This document shows positions 42,918 to 51,503 of a DNA stretch of 64,000 nt, piece by piece. The stretch comes from Microbacterium faecale (GTDB lineage: Bacteria; Actinomycetota; Actinomycetes; Actinomycetales; Microbacteriaceae): assembly GCF_014640975.1 (NCBI RefSeq), contig NZ_BMHO01000001.1:62001-126000 (forward strand), read 5' to 3'. The translations under genes were made by a program, and so were the position numbers. Under the pieces are notes generated by a model. It searched no databases. It was not told the DNA's origin and was given only the letters and a program-made list of their open reading frames with translations. Numbering within the stretch: position 1 is the first letter of the stretch; each line of letters begins with the position of its first letter.

Positions 42918-44123
42918 ATGCAATATTCACGCGTCATCGCGGCTCTCGCAGTCGCCCCGCTCGTTCTTGCTGTCACAGCGTGCTCGGCAGGCGCTGGCGG
43001 GGACAGCGCTGATGGCTCAGTCTTGACGTTCTGGGACGGGTTCACGCAGTACGACGCCGATTCCCCGTTCGGCCAGCTGATCTCGACGTGCGAGGACGAG
43101 ACTGGCATCAAGATCAAGCGCACATCAGATGCTGCCGTCACGGACAATCTGTTGCAGTCGGCATCCGCTGGCAGTACGCCTGACCTCGTGATCCTCGACA
43201 ATCCGACGGTCGCGCAATTCGCCGAGACCGGACTGCTCGTGGATAACGCGACGTCCGGACTCGACACAGATGGTCAGCGGGAGAACGTGCTCGCAGCCGC
43301 GCAGGTCGACGACAAGACCTACGGAGGCTCGCTCGGTTCCAACACGCTGGCGCTGTTCTACAACACGGAGAAGTTGAAGGCCGCCGACGTCGCACCACCC
43401 ACCACGTGGGATGAGTTGCGAGCCGCAGTCCAGGCCACGACACAGGGCGACACCAGGGGGATCGCATTTTCGGCGACAAATTCCGAGGAGGGTACGTTCC
43501 AGTTCCTCCCCTTCTTCTGGGGCGCCGGTGCCGACCTCGCGGACCTCTCTTCGCCGGAGGCTACTGAAGCACTGCAGCTGTGGACCGACTGGATGCAGAG
43601 CGGCCAGGCTGCGGAGTCGAACATCAACTCCAACCAGCAGGACGTCCGCGACCAGTTCCTCGCCGGAGGGGCGGCGATGATGGTCAACGGCACATGGCAG
43701 CTCGGTGCGCTCGACGATGCGGGCATCCCCTATGCCGTCGTGCCGATCCCCGCGATCGACGGCGGTCCGGCACCGAGCCCCCTGGGCGGCGAGTTCATCG
43801 AGGTCGTGGCCAGCGATGAGAAGACGCAGGCGGCGAGCGCCGACTTCGCGCAGTGCTTCATCGACCCAGAGAACGCACGGGCCTGGATCGAGGGCCAGAA
43901 CTACATCTCTCCGTACCCGGATGAGGCAGAGGCGCAGGCGGAGGCGAATCCCGCTCTGCGGCCCTGGGTCGATGCGGTGGCGGCGGCGTACGGACGTACC
44001 AGCGACCTCGGCTCGGAGTACCCCATTGCATCCCAGGCGATCTGGACGGCCATGCAGGAATCGCTGACCGGCGCGAAGACGCCGTCGGAGGCTCTTGAGA
44101 CCGCGCAGAAGTCGCTCGACTAA
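42918..44123 (+). CDS. Sugar ABC importer substrate-binding lipoprotein (CUT1)
   Basis: An extracytoplasmic solute-binding lipoprotein of 401 residues. The signal peptide MQYSRVIAALAVAPLVLAVTAC ends in lipobox VTAC. The mature part has SBP_bac_1 features: LTFWDGFTQYD, TPDLVILDNPTVAQFAETGLL and LGALDDAGIPYAVVPIPAIDGGPAPSPLGGEF. The start ATG 42918 has GAGAGGAAGAG upstream. It leads an operon with two permeases and a GH31 glycosidase, so it probably binds the oligosaccharide that the glycosidase cuts. Confidence 0.92.
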   Translation: MQYSRVIAALAVAPLVLAVTACSAGAGGDSADGSVLTFWDGFTQYDADSPFGQLISTCEDETGIKIKRTSDAAVTDNLLQSASAGSTPDLVILDNPTVAQFAETGLLVDNATSGLDTDGQRENVLAAAQVDDKTYGGSLGSNTLALFYNTEKLKAADVAPPTTWDELRAAVQATTQGDTRGIAFSATNSEEGTFQFLPFFWGAGADLADLSSPEATEALQLWTDWMQSGQAAESNINSNQQDVRDQFLAGGAAMMVNGTWQLGALDDAGIPYAVVPIPAIDGGPAPSPLGGEFIEVVASDEKTQAASADFAQCFIDPENARAWIEGQNYISPYPDEAEAQAEANPALRPWVDAVAAAYGRTSDLGSEYPIASQAIWTAMQESLTGAKTPSEALETAQKSLD

Positions 44124-44127
44124 GACG

Positions 44128-45075
44128 ATGGTGCTCCAAACCGAGCCGGTGGCTGCGGACACGGCGGTGCACAGTCTCCCTCCGGTCCACCGTCGCAGGC
44201 AACTGAAGCTGTCGGATCTCGCTGGCATCGCGTTCCTCCTGCCGGTCATCGCCTTCCTGGGTCTGTTCCTCGTGATCCCGATCATTCGCGGCATCGTGTT
44301 GTCGATGCAGGACTGGACCCTAATCTCCTTCGTCACAGGAGAGGCGCCGTTCGTAGGGCTGCAGAACTTCATCGACATCGTGTCCGACCCGGACTTCTTC
44401 CCGATCTCGTGGCAGTCGCTCGTCTTCACAGTGGTGTCGCTGGTGTTCCAGTACGCGATCGGCATGGGGCTGGCGGTGTTCTTCTCCCGGCGGTTCCCGC
44501 TGTCCGTTGTCCTGCGCTCACTCATCCTGCTGCCCTGGCTGCTGCCGGTGATCGTCACTGCAACGGTCTGGCGATGGATGTTCAACCAGGACTACGGCGT
44601 CGTGAACTCCGCGCTGTTCGGCGGAGCCGACATCGGCTGGCTCTCCAACACCGACTTGTCGCTGTGGGCCGTGATCATCGCGAACATCTGGCTGGGCATC
44701 CCGTTCAACATGGTGCTGCTGTATGGCGGCCTGCAGTCGATCCCCGAATCGCTGTACGAGGCTGCTGCGCTGGACGGCGCAAACGGGTGGCGGTCGTTCT
44801 GGTCCATCACCTTCCCGCTCCTGCGGCCGGTCTCCGCGGTGACGCTGCTGTTGGGGCTGATCTACACGCTGAAGGCGTTCGACATCATCTGGGTGATGAC
44901 CAGGGGCGGACCGGTGAACAGCTCGCACACGCTGTCGACTTGGTCGTATCAACTGTCGTTCGAGGGCGACCGTGCGCTGGGGATGGGCGCCGCGGTGTCA
45001 CAGATCCTGGTGGTCATCACACTGGTCTTCGGCCTGATCTATCTGTGGGCCCTGCGTCGAGAGGAGGCACGATGA
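44128..45075 (+). CDS. Sugar ABC importer permease (MalF-like)
   Basis: A 315-residue membrane subunit with six helices: FLLPVIAFLGLFLVIPIIRGIVLSM, VFTVVSLVFQYAIGMGLAVFF, and onward. The EAA loop reads YEAAALDGANGWRSFWSITFPLLRP. The start ATG 44128 is four bases after the binding-protein stop. No ATPase gene is present in the locus, so a shared MsiK-type ATPase encoded elsewhere probably energises it, as is usual in actinobacteria. Confidence 0.92.
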   Translation: MVLQTEPVAADTAVHSLPPVHRRRQLKLSDLAGIAFLLPVIAFLGLFLVIPIIRGIVLSMQDWTLISFVTGEAPFVGLQNFIDIVSDPDFFPISWQSLVFTVVSLVFQYAIGMGLAVFFSRRFPLSVVLRSLILLPWLLPVIVTATVWRWMFNQDYGVVNSALFGGADIGWLSNTDLSLWAVIIANIWLGIPFNMVLLYGGLQSIPESLYEAAALDGANGWRSFWSITFPLLRPVSAVTLLLGLIYTLKAFDIIWVMTRGGPVNSSHTLSTWSYQLSFEGDRALGMGAAVSQILVVITLVFGLIYLWALRREEAR

Positions 45076-45896
45076 AGCGCTCATCTGTCCGCTCAGCCCG
45101 CGACGTCGTGATTGGCGTCGTCCTATGTGCGCTAATGCTGTTCCCGCTGTACTGGATGGTGAATGTCTCACTGACGCGCCCGCAGGACCTGCTGCGCACG
45201 CGGCCGAATCTGTTCCCGACGAATCCGACGCTGGACGGATACATCGCCTCTCTCGGTTCACAGCTGCCCAGCATCCTGACGAGCATCGTCATCGGTCTGG
45301 GCACGGCGCTGCTGGCGCTGGCGATCTCGCTTCCGGCGGCCTACGCCATGTCGAAGCTGCGCGCGAAGGGCAGCGGACTGGTCATCTTCCTGCTGGTTCT
45401 GGCCCAGCTGATCCCGGGCATCGTGCTCGTCATGGCGCTGTTCACGCTCTACTCGCAGCTCGGACTCATCAACACCTACCTCGGGCTTATCCTCGCGAAC
45501 GCGACAGCCGCCGTGCCGCTCGCGGTCGTGGTGCTGCGCGCATACATGGGTCAGATCCCCGAGGAGTTGATCGAGGCCGCTCGGATCGACGGGGCGAGTC
45601 AGGTGCGGGTGTTCTTCTCGATCGTGATTCCGCTCAGCAGAAATGCCATCGTCACGGCGGCGCTGTTCTCGTTCCTGTTCGCGTGGGGAGATTTCCTTAA
45701 CGCCCGGTCGCTGACCTCGGGCAATGAGATCCTGCCGTTCACCCTCGCTCTCTTCCGCTTCATCGGAGCGGAGACGACGAACTGGAACGCCGTGATGGCA
45801 TCCGCCGTCCTGGCATCCATCCCCGCGATGCTGCTGCTCATCCTCGCTCAGCGCTACATCTCCGCCGGCCTCACCGCCGGCGCCGTCAAGGACTGA
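45072..45896 (+). CDS. Sugar ABC importer permease (MalG-like)
   Basis: A 274-residue partner permease with six helices. The EAA loop IEAARIDGASQVRVFFSIVIPLSRNAIVTAALF and the C-terminal YISAGLTAGAVKD are typical of MalG-type subunits. The ATG overlaps the previous stop (ATGA). The GH31 gene follows after 36 bases. Confidence 0.92.
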   Translation: MKRSSVRSARDVVIGVVLCALMLFPLYWMVNVSLTRPQDLLRTRPNLFPTNPTLDGYIASLGSQLPSILTSIVIGLGTALLALAISLPAAYAMSKLRAKGSGLVIFLLVLAQLIPGIVLVMALFTLYSQLGLINTYLGLILANATAAVPLAVVVLRAYMGQIPEELIEAARIDGASQVRVFFSIVIPLSRNAIVTAALFSFLFAWGDFLNARSLTSGNEILPFTLALFRFIGAETTNWNAVMASAVLASIPAMLLLILAQRYISAGLTAGAVKD

Positions 45897-45932
45897 TCGC
45901 TCCGGCGGTCGACTCAGAAGGAGTAACAATCC

Positions 45933-47966
45933 GTGTTCACAACAGATGAATCGGCAATCACCTGGACTGGAGGAGGTGAAACTCTGCGCGTCGAGGCGTG
46001 GGGGCGGAATTCGCTTCGCGTCCGTGCCTCGCTCACTGCGGTGAGCGATGAGCCGTGGGCGCTTGCGGAGCGGCGGGATGCTCCCGCGCAGGTGCGGGTC
46101 GACGGAGATACGGCAACGATCCGAAGCGGCGGCATCATTGCAACGCTGCGGGCGTCCCGCTTCTTCGACGCTCAGGCAGGATACTCGCGGGAGCAGTGCC
46201 GCATCGAGTTCCGGAACGCGGACGGCGAGAGGCTGCTGAGTGAGCTGCCGTCCGGTGGGGCGCTGAAACTGCAGGCCCGAAGCTGGCGGCCGATGCTCGG
46301 GTCGAACTCGTCGCGGCTCACGGTCGGTTTCGAGGCCGATCCGGATGAGCATCTGGTGGGGATGGGTCTCTATCAGCAGGACGTCATCGATCTGAAGGGC
46401 AGCACGCTCGAGCTCGCGCATCGCAACTCCCAGGCGTCGGTGCCGTTCGTCGTCTCCAGTCGCGGCTACGGGCTGCTGTGGAACAACCCGGCGGTCGGGA
46501 GGGCTACATTCGCGAAAAACCGCACCGAGTTCGTCGCCGAGGCCACCCAGCAGCTGGACTACTGGATCACCGTCGGCGAGAACCCGGCGGCGATCGCCCG
46601 CTCATACGCGGACGCGACGGGGCATCCTCCGATGATGCCGGAGTACGGTCTGGGGTTCTGGCAGTGCAAACTCCGCTACTCGAACCAGGAGCAGCTGCTG
46701 GAGGTGGCGCGTGAGTACCGAAGGCGCGGCATCCCCATCGATGTCATCGTCGCCGACTTCTTCCATTGGCCGAAGATGGGCGACTACCGCTTCGAGGACG
46801 AGTTCTGGCCGGACCCCGCCGCCATGGTGCGCGAGCTCGACGAGCTCGGCATCGCGTTGATGGTCTCCGTCTGGCCTCAGGTGTCCATCGAGTCGGAGAA
46901 TTACGAGTACTTCCGCGAACGCAATCTGCTCGCCCGCAGCGACCGCGGCCTCGATGTCCAGATGAGTTTCGAAGGACCAAGCGCCTTCCTTGATGTCACG
47001 AATCCTGAGGGCAGGGCGGCATTGTGGGAGCTGTGCCAGAAGAACTACCACGACCTCGGCGTCAAGATGTTCTGGCTGGACGAGGCCGAGCCCGAGCTGG
47101 GCCGGTATGACTTCGATGCCTATCGCTACCATCGCGGCAGCCTGCTGGAGGTGGGCAACGTCTATCCTCGGGATTTCTCCCAGGCCTTCTGGGATGGACA
47201 GCAGGCGGCAGGGCAGAACGACATCGTCAACCTGGTGCGCTGCGCGTGGGCGGGAAGCCAGCGATACGGTGCCCTGGTGTGGTCCGGCGATATCGGGTCC
47301 ACGTTCAGCGACCTGCGGGCTCAGATCACGGCCGGCGTGCACATGGGTGTCGCCGGAATCCCGTGGTTCACCACTGATATCGGCGGATTCCACGGCGGCG
47401 ACGTGTCGGACCCGGCATTTCATGAACTGCTCATCCGGTGGTTCCAGTTCGGCGCGTTCTCGCCGGTGATGCGGCTGCACGGCGACCGCTCGCCGAGTGA
47501 GCCGGTCACCGCCGCAGATGGTTCACGACGGCTAGCGTCGGGGGCCGCCAATGAGGTGTGGAGCTACGGGGCAGAGGTGCTCGATGTTCTCACCGGGCTG
47601 ATCGAGATGCGCGAGCAGTTGCGCGAGTACACGCGAGACGCCATGCGCGCGGCGCACGAGACGGGTTCTCCCGTCATGCGCGGACTGTTCCACGAGTTCC
47701 CGGAGGACTCCGAGGCATGGCAGGTGGCGGACCAGTACCTGTTCGGCCCCGACCTGCTCGTGTGCCCGGTCGTCGAGGCCGGCGCTCGCCGTCGCCGAGT
47801 GTATCTGCCGGGACGAGGCACGTCGTGGACCGATGTGCGCAGCGGAGACGTCCACGACGGAGGCGCCTGGATAGAGGTGGACGCGCCCCTCGACCGCATC
47901 CCGGTGTTCGGCCGCGAAGGCCGCAGCGGCGGACTACCGGTAGGCGCGACCCCGGCCGGTGGCTGA
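45933..47966 (+). CDS. GH31 family alpha-glycosidase (alpha-xylosidase or alpha-glucosidase)
   Basis: A cytoplasmic enzyme of 677 residues. It has an N-terminal beta domain, then the GH31 barrel with nucleophile Asp383 in KMFWLDEAEPE and acid/base Asp453 in VWSGDIGSTF, both intact. GLGFWQCKLRYSNQEQLLEVAREYRRRGIPIDVIVADFFHW is close to the YicI/alpha-xylosidase group. No signal peptide is seen, so substrate is imported by the adjacent transporter. Isoprimeverose or another alpha-xyloside is the likely substrate, but alpha-glucosidase activity cannot be excluded. Confidence 0.92.
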   Translation: MFTTDESAITWTGGGETLRVEAWGRNSLRVRASLTAVSDEPWALAERRDAPAQVRVDGDTATIRSGGIIATLRASRFFDAQAGYSREQCRIEFRNADGERLLSELPSGGALKLQARSWRPMLGSNSSRLTVGFEADPDEHLVGMGLYQQDVIDLKGSTLELAHRNSQASVPFVVSSRGYGLLWNNPAVGRATFAKNRTEFVAEATQQLDYWITVGENPAAIARSYADATGHPPMMPEYGLGFWQCKLRYSNQEQLLEVAREYRRRGIPIDVIVADFFHWPKMGDYRFEDEFWPDPAAMVRELDELGIALMVSVWPQVSIESENYEYFRERNLLARSDRGLDVQMSFEGPSAFLDVTNPEGRAALWELCQKNYHDLGVKMFWLDEAEPELGRYDFDAYRYHRGSLLEVGNVYPRDFSQAFWDGQQAAGQNDIVNLVRCAWAGSQRYGALVWSGDIGSTFSDLRAQITAGVHMGVAGIPWFTTDIGGFHGGDVSDPAFHELLIRWFQFGAFSPVMRLHGDRSPSEPVTAADGSRRLASGAANEVWSYGAEVLDVLTGLIEMREQLREYTRDAMRAAHETGSPVMRGLFHEFPEDSEAWQVADQYLFGPDLLVCPVVEAGARRRRVYLPGRGTSWTDVRSGDVHDGGAWIEVDAPLDRIPVFGREGRSGGLPVGATPAGG

Positions 47967-48046
47967 GAATCGCATGGACCGGGTCGCCTTGCGCACGCAA
48001 GGCGACCCAGTCGAGTCATGCGAGCCGGTCCTTGAGACCTGTCCGC

Positions 48047-48275
48047 TCACTCCAGCGGCTCGGGCGGCCGTTCGGGCTCGGGCTTCTTCACGAGGAACAG
48101 CAGGATGCCGCCGATTGCGAGCACCGGTCCGATGAGGAAGCCGATCGGACCCAGGCCGTGGTCCGGCGGGACGCCGTTGAACAGCTGACTGACTGAGTGC
48201 GGGCACCGTCAGCACTGCCGCAGCCACCCACAGCACGACGGCGGTGGTGAGGAACGGACGCTTGCGACGGGCCAT
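48047..48275 (-). pseudogene. Frameshifted small two-helix membrane protein gene
   Basis: Read from the ATG at 48275, the frame gives MARRKRPFLTTAVVLWVAAA and a first helix, then leaves frame at a (CTGA)3 tract, 48185-48196. Removing one 4-base unit restores LFNGVPPDHGLGPIGFLIGPVLAIGG, a second helix, and the tail KKPEPERPPEPLE with stop at 48047-48049. The repaired protein would be about 74 residues. The repeat is a natural slippage site, so this is a decayed or possibly reversible allele. Confidence 0.75.
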
Positions 48276-48307
48276 GCCTCCAGCCTACGGTGCGGGTGCC
48301 CACCCTT

Positions 48308-49727
48308 GGGTCTGTCGGGAAGTTTGTGTGTGAGGGGTTCGGCGTGATCGGCGCGGCACGTGCTGCGCGGGAAGATGAGTCACGCGATGAATACCGATAC
48401 GACATTGACAACTGAAGATGACGAGCGGGTCGATCTGCGAACGGGCGAGGTCCTTCTGGCTCCGCCGGATGTGACGGCCGTGGCGGATCAGCTGGTCGCT
48501 GCCGCGCGCGAACAGGGGATCGACCTGACCGGCCCGAACGGGCTGTTGACGGGCCTGACCCGGCAGGTGTTGCAGTCCGAGCTCGAGGCGGAGCTGAGTG
48601 CTTACCTGGGCTATGAGAGCGGGGATCGGGCGGGCAAGCAGACACCGAACAGTCGGAACGGGTCGACACCGAAGACGGTGCGCACGGAGATCGGCGAGGT
48701 CACGATCCAGGTGCCGCGGGATCGGGCGGGCACGTTCACTCCGGTGGTGGTGCCAAAGCATCAGCGCCGGATTGCGGGGTTCGACGACGCGGTGATCTCG
48801 CTGTATGCGAAGGGGATGACGACCGGCGATATCGCGAAGCACCTCTCAGACCATTACGGGTCCGAGGTCTCCAGAGACCTCGTCTCGACGGTGACCGACA
48901 AGGTCATCGGTGACATGCAGGAATGGCAGGCCCGCCCGCTGGACGCCGTGTATCCGGTGGTGCTGATCGACGCGCTGGTCGTGAAGGTCCGTGACGGGCA
49001 GGTCGCGAACCGGCCCGTCTATGTCGCTGTCGGCATCGATCTGGACGGGCGTCGGGACGTCCTCGGGTTGTGGATGGGACCGACGGGCGGGGAAGGCGCG
49101 AAGCAGTGGATGAATATGCTCACCGAGCTGCGCAACCGCGGCGTCGCCGACGTCTGCATCGTCTGCTGCGATGGGCTGAAGGGCCTCCCTGACGCGATCG
49201 GCGCGATCTGGCCCCTCGCGACGGTGCAAACCTGCGTCGTGCATCTGGTGCGCAACAGTCTGCGGTACGCGTCGAAGAAGTACTGGTCGAAGATCACCTC
49301 TCAGCTCCGCGAGGTCTATACCGCCCCGACCGTCGCCGCCGCGGAGGCGAGGTTTGCGGAGTTCGCCGACCAGTGGCGGGACCTGTATCCGGCGATGATC
49401 CAGATGTGGGAGAACGCGTGGGGTGAGTTCACCCCGTTCCTCTCCTTCCCGCCCGAGATCCGGCGGCTGATCTACACGACGAATGGGATCGAGTCCCTCA
49501 ACGCGAGATTCCGGCAGGCCACGCGCCGTCGCGGGCACTTCCCCAACGAGCAGGCCGCGATGAAAGTGCTCTACCTCACCGTGTTGGAACGGCGACCGAA
49601 CCGGACGAATCCGACCGGGCAAGTCGCCGGCTGGAAAGCTATCCTGAACACCCTGTCCATGACCTACGGCGACCGCCTAGGAATCAACTGAGCCGAAGCC
49701 CCCGCACACAAAGAAGCGGACAGACCC
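48308..49727 (+). mobile_element. IS256-family insertion sequence
   Basis: The element is 1420 bp. Imperfect 36-base terminal inverted repeats lie at 48308-48343 and 49692-49727; both begin GGGTCTGTC and share TTTGTGTG and TTCGGC blocks at equal spacing. One full-length transposase gene fills it. The flanks CCACCCTT and TCGGCACC do not match, so no target duplication is seen. Confidence 0.88.
48375..49691 (+). CDS. IS256-family (Mutator-type) transposase
   Basis: About 438 residues. The N-terminal helical region contains LTGLTRQVLQSELEAELSAYLGYE, and the catalytic domain has Asp in VVLIDALVVKVRDGQV, Asp in CIVCCDGLKGLPDAIGAIWP, the His-rich TCVVHLVRNSLRYAS, and Glu in YTTNGIESLNARFRQATRRRGHFP. 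These are Mutator-type signatures. ATG 48375 and ATG 48387 are both possible starts. No internal stop is present, so it is probably functional. Confidence 0.92.
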   Translation: MSHAMNTDTTLTTEDDERVDLRTGEVLLAPPDVTAVADQLVAAAREQGIDLTGPNGLLTGLTRQVLQSELEAELSAYLGYESGDRAGKQTPNSRNGSTPKTVRTEIGEVTIQVPRDRAGTFTPVVVPKHQRRIAGFDDAVISLYAKGMTTGDIAKHLSDHYGSEVSRDLVSTVTDKVIGDMQEWQARPLDAVYPVVLIDALVVKVRDGQVANRPVYVAVGIDLDGRRDVLGLWMGPTGGEGAKQWMNMLTELRNRGVADVCIVCCDGLKGLPDAIGAIWPLATVQTCVVHLVRNSLRYASKKYWSKITSQLREVYTAPTVAAAEARFAEFADQWRDLYPAMIQMWENAWGEFTPFLSFPPEIRRLIYTTNGIESLNARFRQATRRRGHFPNEQAAMKVLYLTVLERRPNRTNPTGQVAGWKAILNTLSMTYGDRLGIN

Positions 49728-49789
49728 TCGGCACCTGAAGCGCCCTGAGTTTGTTGGAGGCTCCTGACCTTGGAAACGAGGATGGGGTT

Positions 49790-50134
49790 ATGCCGAAGGA
49801 ACTGGCGAGTGGGAAGCCGACGACGCGTCGCTACTCGGTCGAGGAGAAGGCCGCCGCGGTGCGGATGGTGAGGACGCTGCGCGCGGAGCTCGGTGTCACG
49901 CAGGGGACGGTGCAGCGCGTCGCGACGCAGCTCGGCTACGGGGTCGAGTCCGTGCGGATGTGGGTGAAGCAGGCCGACATCGACGACGGCGTCACCCCGG
50001 GTGTGAGTAGCGCTGAGGCGCAGCGGGTGCGTGAGCTGGAGCAGGAAGTCCGGGAGTTGCGGCGGGCCAATGAGGTGCTGAAGCGGGCGGCGTCTTTCTT
50101 CGGGGCGGAGCTCGACCGCCACTACCGGAAATAG
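49790..50134 (+). CDS. IS3-family transposase OrfA
   Basis: A 114-residue DNA-binding subunit. The helix-turn-helix (RRYSVEEKAAAVRMVRTLRAELGVTQGTVQRVATQLGYGVESVRMWVKQA) is followed by a leucine-zipper-like coiled coil (AEAQRVRELEQEVRELRRANEVLKRAASFFGAEL). The ATG at 49790 gives the standard start. Its 3' end overlaps the OrfB frame by about 60 bases, where a -1 shift would make the fused transposase. Confidence 0.9.
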   Translation: MPKELASGKPTTRRYSVEEKAAAVRMVRTLRAELGVTQGTVQRVATQLGYGVESVRMWVKQADIDDGVTPGVSSAEAQRVRELEQEVRELRRANEVLKRAASFFGAELDRHYRK

Positions 50135-51054
50135 TCGCGTTCATCGACGCGAACAAGGACGACCTCGTTGACGGTCGCCGGCTCGGAGTCGAGCTCATCT
50201 GCAGACTGCTGCAGGTGGCTCCGAGTAGCTACTACGCCGCCAAGACCCGCGCCCCCTCTGCCCGCGCGGTGCGGGACGAGGAGCTGATCCCCCAGCTGGT
50301 CGAACTTTGGGAGACCAACTACCGGGTCTACGGGGTCCGCAAGCTCTGGAAGGCGGCCCGGCGGGCGGGGATCATGATCGGGCGGGACCAGACCGCGAGG
50401 CTGATGAAGCTGGCGGGGATCGAAGGCGCCAGACGGTCGAAGAAGGTCAAGACGACGAGGCCAGATCCGGCGTCGGCGCGGCACCCAGATCTGGTGCAGC
50501 GGGTGTTCACCGCGGCCGCGCCGAACCGGCTCTGGGTAACGGATCTGACGTTCGTGCCGACCTGGGCCGGTGTCGCGTACGTGTGCTTCATCATCGACGC
50601 GTTCAGCAGGATGATCGTCGGGTGGCGGTGCGCATCGCACATGCGCACCGAGATGGTCCTCGACGCGATCGAGATGGCCCGCTGGTCCAGAGGCCACCAC
50701 CACGCCGACCTGCGATGTCACAGCGACGCGGGGTCTCAGTTCACCTCCATTCGCTACGGCGAACGCCTCGCGGAAATCGGCGCCACGCCGTCGATTGGAA
50801 CCGTCGGGGACAGCTACGACAACGCCCTGGCTGAGACTGTGAACGGCTACTACAAGGCCGAACTCGTCCGCGCACCCGCACGCACAGGGCCATGGAAGAC
50901 GATCGAGGATCTCGAGCTCGCGACGCTCGGCTGGGTGCACTGGCACAACACGCAGCGCCTCCACGGCTACCTCGGCGACGTCCCGCCCGTCGAGTTCGAG
51001 AACGCGTTCTATGCTGTCCCCAACGACCACAACCTGCTGGTCGGAATCAAATAG
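50074..51054 (+). CDS. IS3-family transposase OrfB (DDE integrase)
   Basis: The catalytic subunit, in the -1 frame relative to OrfA. The frame is open from 50074; recognisable protein starts at about PEIVAFIDANKDDLVDGRRLGVE (50125), and a GTG at 50215 is an internal start option. The HTH_21 region YRVYGVRKLWKAARRAG precedes the integrase core with Asp in WVTDLTFVPTW, Asp in CHSDAGSQFTS and Glu in DNALAETVNGYYKAEL. I see no canonical A6G-type slippery site, so how the frames are joined is unclear. Confidence 0.88.
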   Translation, partial: GAEAGGVFLRGGARPPLPEIVAFIDANKDDLVDGRRLGVELICRLLQVAPSSYYAAKTRAPSARAVRDEELIPQLVELWETNYRVYGVRKLWKAARRAGIMIGRDQTARLMKLAGIEGARRSKKVKTTRPDPASARHPDLVQRVFTAAAPNRLWVTDLTFVPTWAGVAYVCFIIDAFSRMIVGWRCASHMRTEMVLDAIEMARWSRGHHHADLRCHSDAGSQFTSIRYGERLAEIGATPSIGTVGDSYDNALAETVNGYYKAELVRAPARTGPWKTIEDLELATLGWVHWHNTQRLHGYLGDVPPVEFENAFYAVPNDHNLLVGIK

Positions 51055-51106
51055 CGCGAGTCTCCATCAGACCCAGGTCGCTTCAACCGGATATAACCTA
51101 AGAATC

Positions 51107-51481
51107 ATGGATTACGTCGGCCCGGAGAACTGCGGCAATTCGCCGAAGAATCTGCTGCTCGCCGACTGGGAGCGCGCGCTGGCGTACGCCGAGTGGGACG
51201 ACGTCGCGGCCGTGCTGGATGACGAGATGGTGCTCGAGGTGGCGGTGGCCGGCGGGTTCGAGACCCTCTCCGGGCGGGACGCCGTCGTCGAGCGACTGCG
51301 ATCGGTGCGCGGAGACCTGACGCGGGCGGTGGTCGACAGCGCCATCAGCCACGGCAAAGAAGGCGCAGCCTGGGGCTCGTGGACGATCTCCGGCGCCGAG
51401 GTGCCGTTCGCGCACGCCTTCCGCTTCACGAGCGCGGCCGGCAAGCGACTCGCGTCGATCCGCGTCGTCACGACCGCGTAG
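51107..51481 (+). CDS. Small NTF2-like hypothetical protein
   Basis: A 124-residue protein with helix LLADWERALAYAEWDDVAAVLDDEMVLEVAVAGGFETLSGRDAVVERLRSVRGDL and strands that suit an NTF2-like (SnoaL) domain. It has no signal or membrane segment. It sits between the IS3 element and purC, starting 22 bases after the IS end, so its original promoter may have been displaced by the insertion. Function not known. Confidence 0.6.
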   Translation: MDYVGPENCGNSPKNLLLADWERALAYAEWDDVAAVLDDEMVLEVAVAGGFETLSGRDAVVERLRSVRGDLTRAVVDSAISHGKEGAAWGSWTISGAEVPFAHAFRFTSAAGKRLASIRVVTTA

Positions 51482-51503
51482 CCGGCGCCTCCATAATGGA
51501 CGG

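Larger units (their letters stand above)
49736..51085 (+). mobile_element. IS3-family insertion sequence
   Basis: The element is 1350 bp. The 28-base terminal repeats at 49736-49763 and 51058-51085 begin TGAAGCG and match at 23 of 28 positions. The 3-base target duplication ACC is present at 49733-49735 and 51086-51088. It lies only eight bases from the IS256 right end. OrfA and OrfB are in the -1 relation usual for the family. Confidence 0.92.

Noticed and set aside
48300..49735. Target-site duplication for the IS256 copy
   Set aside because: The 8-base flanks CCACCCTT and TCGGCACC do not match in any register.
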